64,000 nt of DNA, taken from contig CALCXM010000011.1 in NCBI GenBank assembly GCA_937905825.1, positions 1-64,000 on the forward strand, in the 5' to 3' direction. Position numbers and translations under genes: made by a program. The notes beneath the pieces were generated by a model that was not told the origin of the DNA, made no database searches, and saw nothing but the letters and a program-made list of their open reading frames with translations. Shown one piece after another: positions 62,420-64,000 of this stretch (position 1 is its first letter; the number at the start of each line of letters is the position of its first letter). Source of the stretch: an uncultured bacterium. Lineage in GTDB: Bacteria; Planctomycetota; UBA1135; GCA-002686595.

Positions 62420-64000
62420 ATGCACCCGACCCAATCCCAATCCACCGCGCTCCACCAACTCCACGTCGGCTGCGGTTCCAACTACCGCTCGGGCTGGGTC
62501 AACGTGGATGTCAATCCGGCGCACGACCCCGACATCCAAGCCTCTGCGGAGGATCTCTCGATGCTCGAGAACAACTCCTGCTCGGTGATTGAGTCCTCGC
62601 AACTGCTGCAGCTCTTGAATCCGGTGGAAGCGCGCGCAGTGCTGCGCGAGTGGCGACGGCTGTTGGCCCCCGGCGGGGAATTGGCCCTTGAGCTGCCAAA
62701 CTTGGCGCGCTGCCTCGAGTCCATCGGAAGCAACGAGGGCGAGTGGGATGCGGGCCTGGTCGCGCTCTTCGGACATCCGAACAACGTGGATGGAAGTGGC
62801 CAAACAACCCCAGCTCGATGGGCGTGGACTCCCGAGTCCCTGATGTGCGAGCTCTCCACTGTCGGGTTCGAGGAGATCCAACTGGTCCCCGCTGCAAGCG
62901 GTCATGCCACTCAAGCAAGGCTAGACATGCGCCTGGTGGCACGGGCGCCGAGTGCAGAAGAGTCGAGTGCCGTGGACGGCGAAACCGATTCGAACCTGAT
63001 CAACCTTCTCGCCTGGCCCAACTATCGTCAGCCGGCCGAGCTCGACCACTTCTTCAATGTCTTCGCTCGGGTGCTCGTCGATCAAGAGCAGGTTTGCTTG
63101 CACTTGCGGGTCGATCCGCAACTCGATCCGGGCCGCGAGGAAGTCATCGCAGCTCTCGGCGAAAGCCACGCCCGTGTACTCGGGGGCGATGCAGCTCTCA
63201 ACGTCGCCCTGCTCGAAGGTCAACTAAGTTCTGAGGAGTGGCGTGAAGCAGGCCAGTGCATCAAGGCACGCATTCAGACGGAGAGTGACGACTCCTGCCG
63301 CAGCGCCGCGCAGCAGATGAGGACCGAAGTGATCGTGGACGCCGCCGGACTGCTCGCCTTGATTCAACGGGCTGAGACCAGCTCCGCAGTCCATTCGATG
63401 CTTGCGAAACAACAAGCCCCTCACTCCGCTGATGCAGTCGTTCCGCAGGCCACCTACGCGGACCGCATCGACGCGCTGCATCCTTGGTGCTACCCGCTAA
63501 CCATTCACGACATCACCGTGGAGCCTGGCGTCGGTACATCAGAGGACGCGTCCAACATGGCCTATCGGGTCGGTTGTCGCTCGACCTTGCTGCTGCAAGA
63601 GATCTTCTCGCGCGTCGACTTCCGAGGCAAATCCCTGTTGGATCTGGGAAGCAACTGCGGTTTCTGGTCCTCGTTCTACGCCATGGCGGGCGCGAATCAG
63701 GTTCTCGGTATCGAAAGCGAGTTGCGCCACGTCGCCCAAGCAGAGCTGTACTGGGGCACCAACCGCTTCCTTCCGATCGAAAGCTACGAGTTCCTAGAAG
63801 GAGATCTGAGTGAAGCAACCATCTGGCAAACAATTCGCCAGCGGGGAGAGGTCGACATTGCGATCTGCACCGGCGCCTTGCACCGCATCAACAACCACGA
63901 AGAAGTGCTCGGTTGGATGGCGCAGGTGACGCGCGAAGCGATGATCCTCGACACGCGAATTCAAGCCGGCCCGGGGCAAGCACACAATTCCTTGACTCCC
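62420..64000 (+). CDS. Multidomain SAM-dependent methyltransferase, 3' end cut by window edge
   Basis: Missing from the ORF track because it runs off the right edge; reading from ATG 62420 gives an open frame of at least 526 codons. The first part is a class I methyltransferase: HVGCGSNYRSGWVNVDVNP and ALELPNLARCLES. A middle region (INLLAWPNYRQPAELDHFFNVFARVLVDQ) resembles segments found beside glycosyltransferase domains. A second SAM-binding domain follows: FRGKSLLDLGSNCGFWSSFYAMAGANQVLGIE. Such tandem arrangements occur in enzymes decorating polysaccharides or glycans, often with further domains at the C terminus, which cannot be seen here. The acceptor is unknown. Confidence 0.75.
   Translation, partial: MHPTQSQSTALHQLHVGCGSNYRSGWVNVDVNPAHDPDIQASAEDLSMLENNSCSVIESSQLLQLLNPVEARAVLREWRRLLAPGGELALELPNLARCLESIGSNEGEWDAGLVALFGHPNNVDGSGQTTPARWAWTPESLMCELSTVGFEEIQLVPAASGHATQARLDMRLVARAPSAEESSAVDGETDSNLINLLAWPNYRQPAELDHFFNVFARVLVDQEQVCLHLRVDPQLDPGREEVIAALGESHARVLGGDAALNVALLEGQLSSEEWREAGQCIKARIQTESDDSCRSAAQQMRTEVIVDAAGLLALIQRAETSSAVHSMLAKQQAPHSADAVVPQATYADRIDALHPWCYPLTIHDITVEPGVGTSEDASNMAYRVGCRSTLLLQEIFSRVDFRGKSLLDLGSNCGFWSSFYAMAGANQVLGIESELRHVAQAELYWGTNRFLPIESYEFLEGDLSEATIWQTIRQRGEVDIAICTGALHRINNHEEVLGWMAQVTREAMILDTRIQAGPGQAHNSLTP

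Overview
The window is about 64 kb of high-GC bacterial DNA with no rRNA, tRNA, CRISPR array or mobile element that I can recognise. The genes point to a planctomycete-like member of the PVM group. The reasons are a bacterial-microcompartment (BMC) operon, several large secreted proteins sharing an unusual terminal domain, a small glycine-rich RRM protein, and a Mre/Rod cell-shape cluster with a very large PBP2. The phylum call is inference from gene content; no 16S is present.

Layout. 1-3.3 kb: minus-strand pnp (cut by the window edge), rpsO and uspA. 3.5-10 kb, plus strand: a secreted GHSRG-serine esterase-like protein, a secreted hypothetical protein, then a GluR0-like ligand-gated K+ channel overlapping a CASTOR/POLLUX-like channel gene that carries an in-frame TGA where the family has Trp. 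10-14 kb: rsgA, asd and the RRM protein. 14-23.4 kb: lipoprotein, Ig-like surface protein, two paralogous TPR proteins and an MFS transporter. 23.5-25 kb: a REC-GAF-HD-GYP c-di-GMP phosphodiesterase.

25.5-32.4 kb, minus strand: a tight ten-gene BMC operon. In transcription order it reads BMC-H, acylating aldehyde dehydrogenase with a Pro-rich linker and Cys-rich tail, BMC-H, CsoS1D/CcmP-like double BMC-T, two BMC-P, a second BMC-T, a small protein with an EutQ-N-like segment, an ACT (UPF0237) protein carrying the same segment, and DUF711/UPF0210. No class II aldolase, diol dehydratase, ethanolamine lyase, glycyl-radical enzyme or PduL is visible, so the substrate is unknown. This is the strongest candidate for an undescribed system.

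33-37 kb: a secreted metzincin protease and a sulfatase-superfamily lipoprotein. 37.4-45 kb: mreB-mreC-mreD-mrdA-rodA. 45.3-50 kb: a coiled-coil membrane protein with a small partner, lnt and moeA. 50-58.5 kb: an RND efflux operon (lipoprotein adaptor plus two permeases). 58.7 kb: a small heavy-metal-associated lipoprotein whose metal-site residue is encoded by TGA, followed by a hairpin closely resembling the E. coli fdhF SECIS. It is probably a selenoprotein missed by standard ORF calling. 59-64 kb: a chemoreceptor, a secreted protein with the shared terminal domain, and a multidomain methyltransferase cut by the right edge.

Most long plus-strand ORFs in the track opposite pnp, the BMC operon and the mre genes are shadows and were left out.
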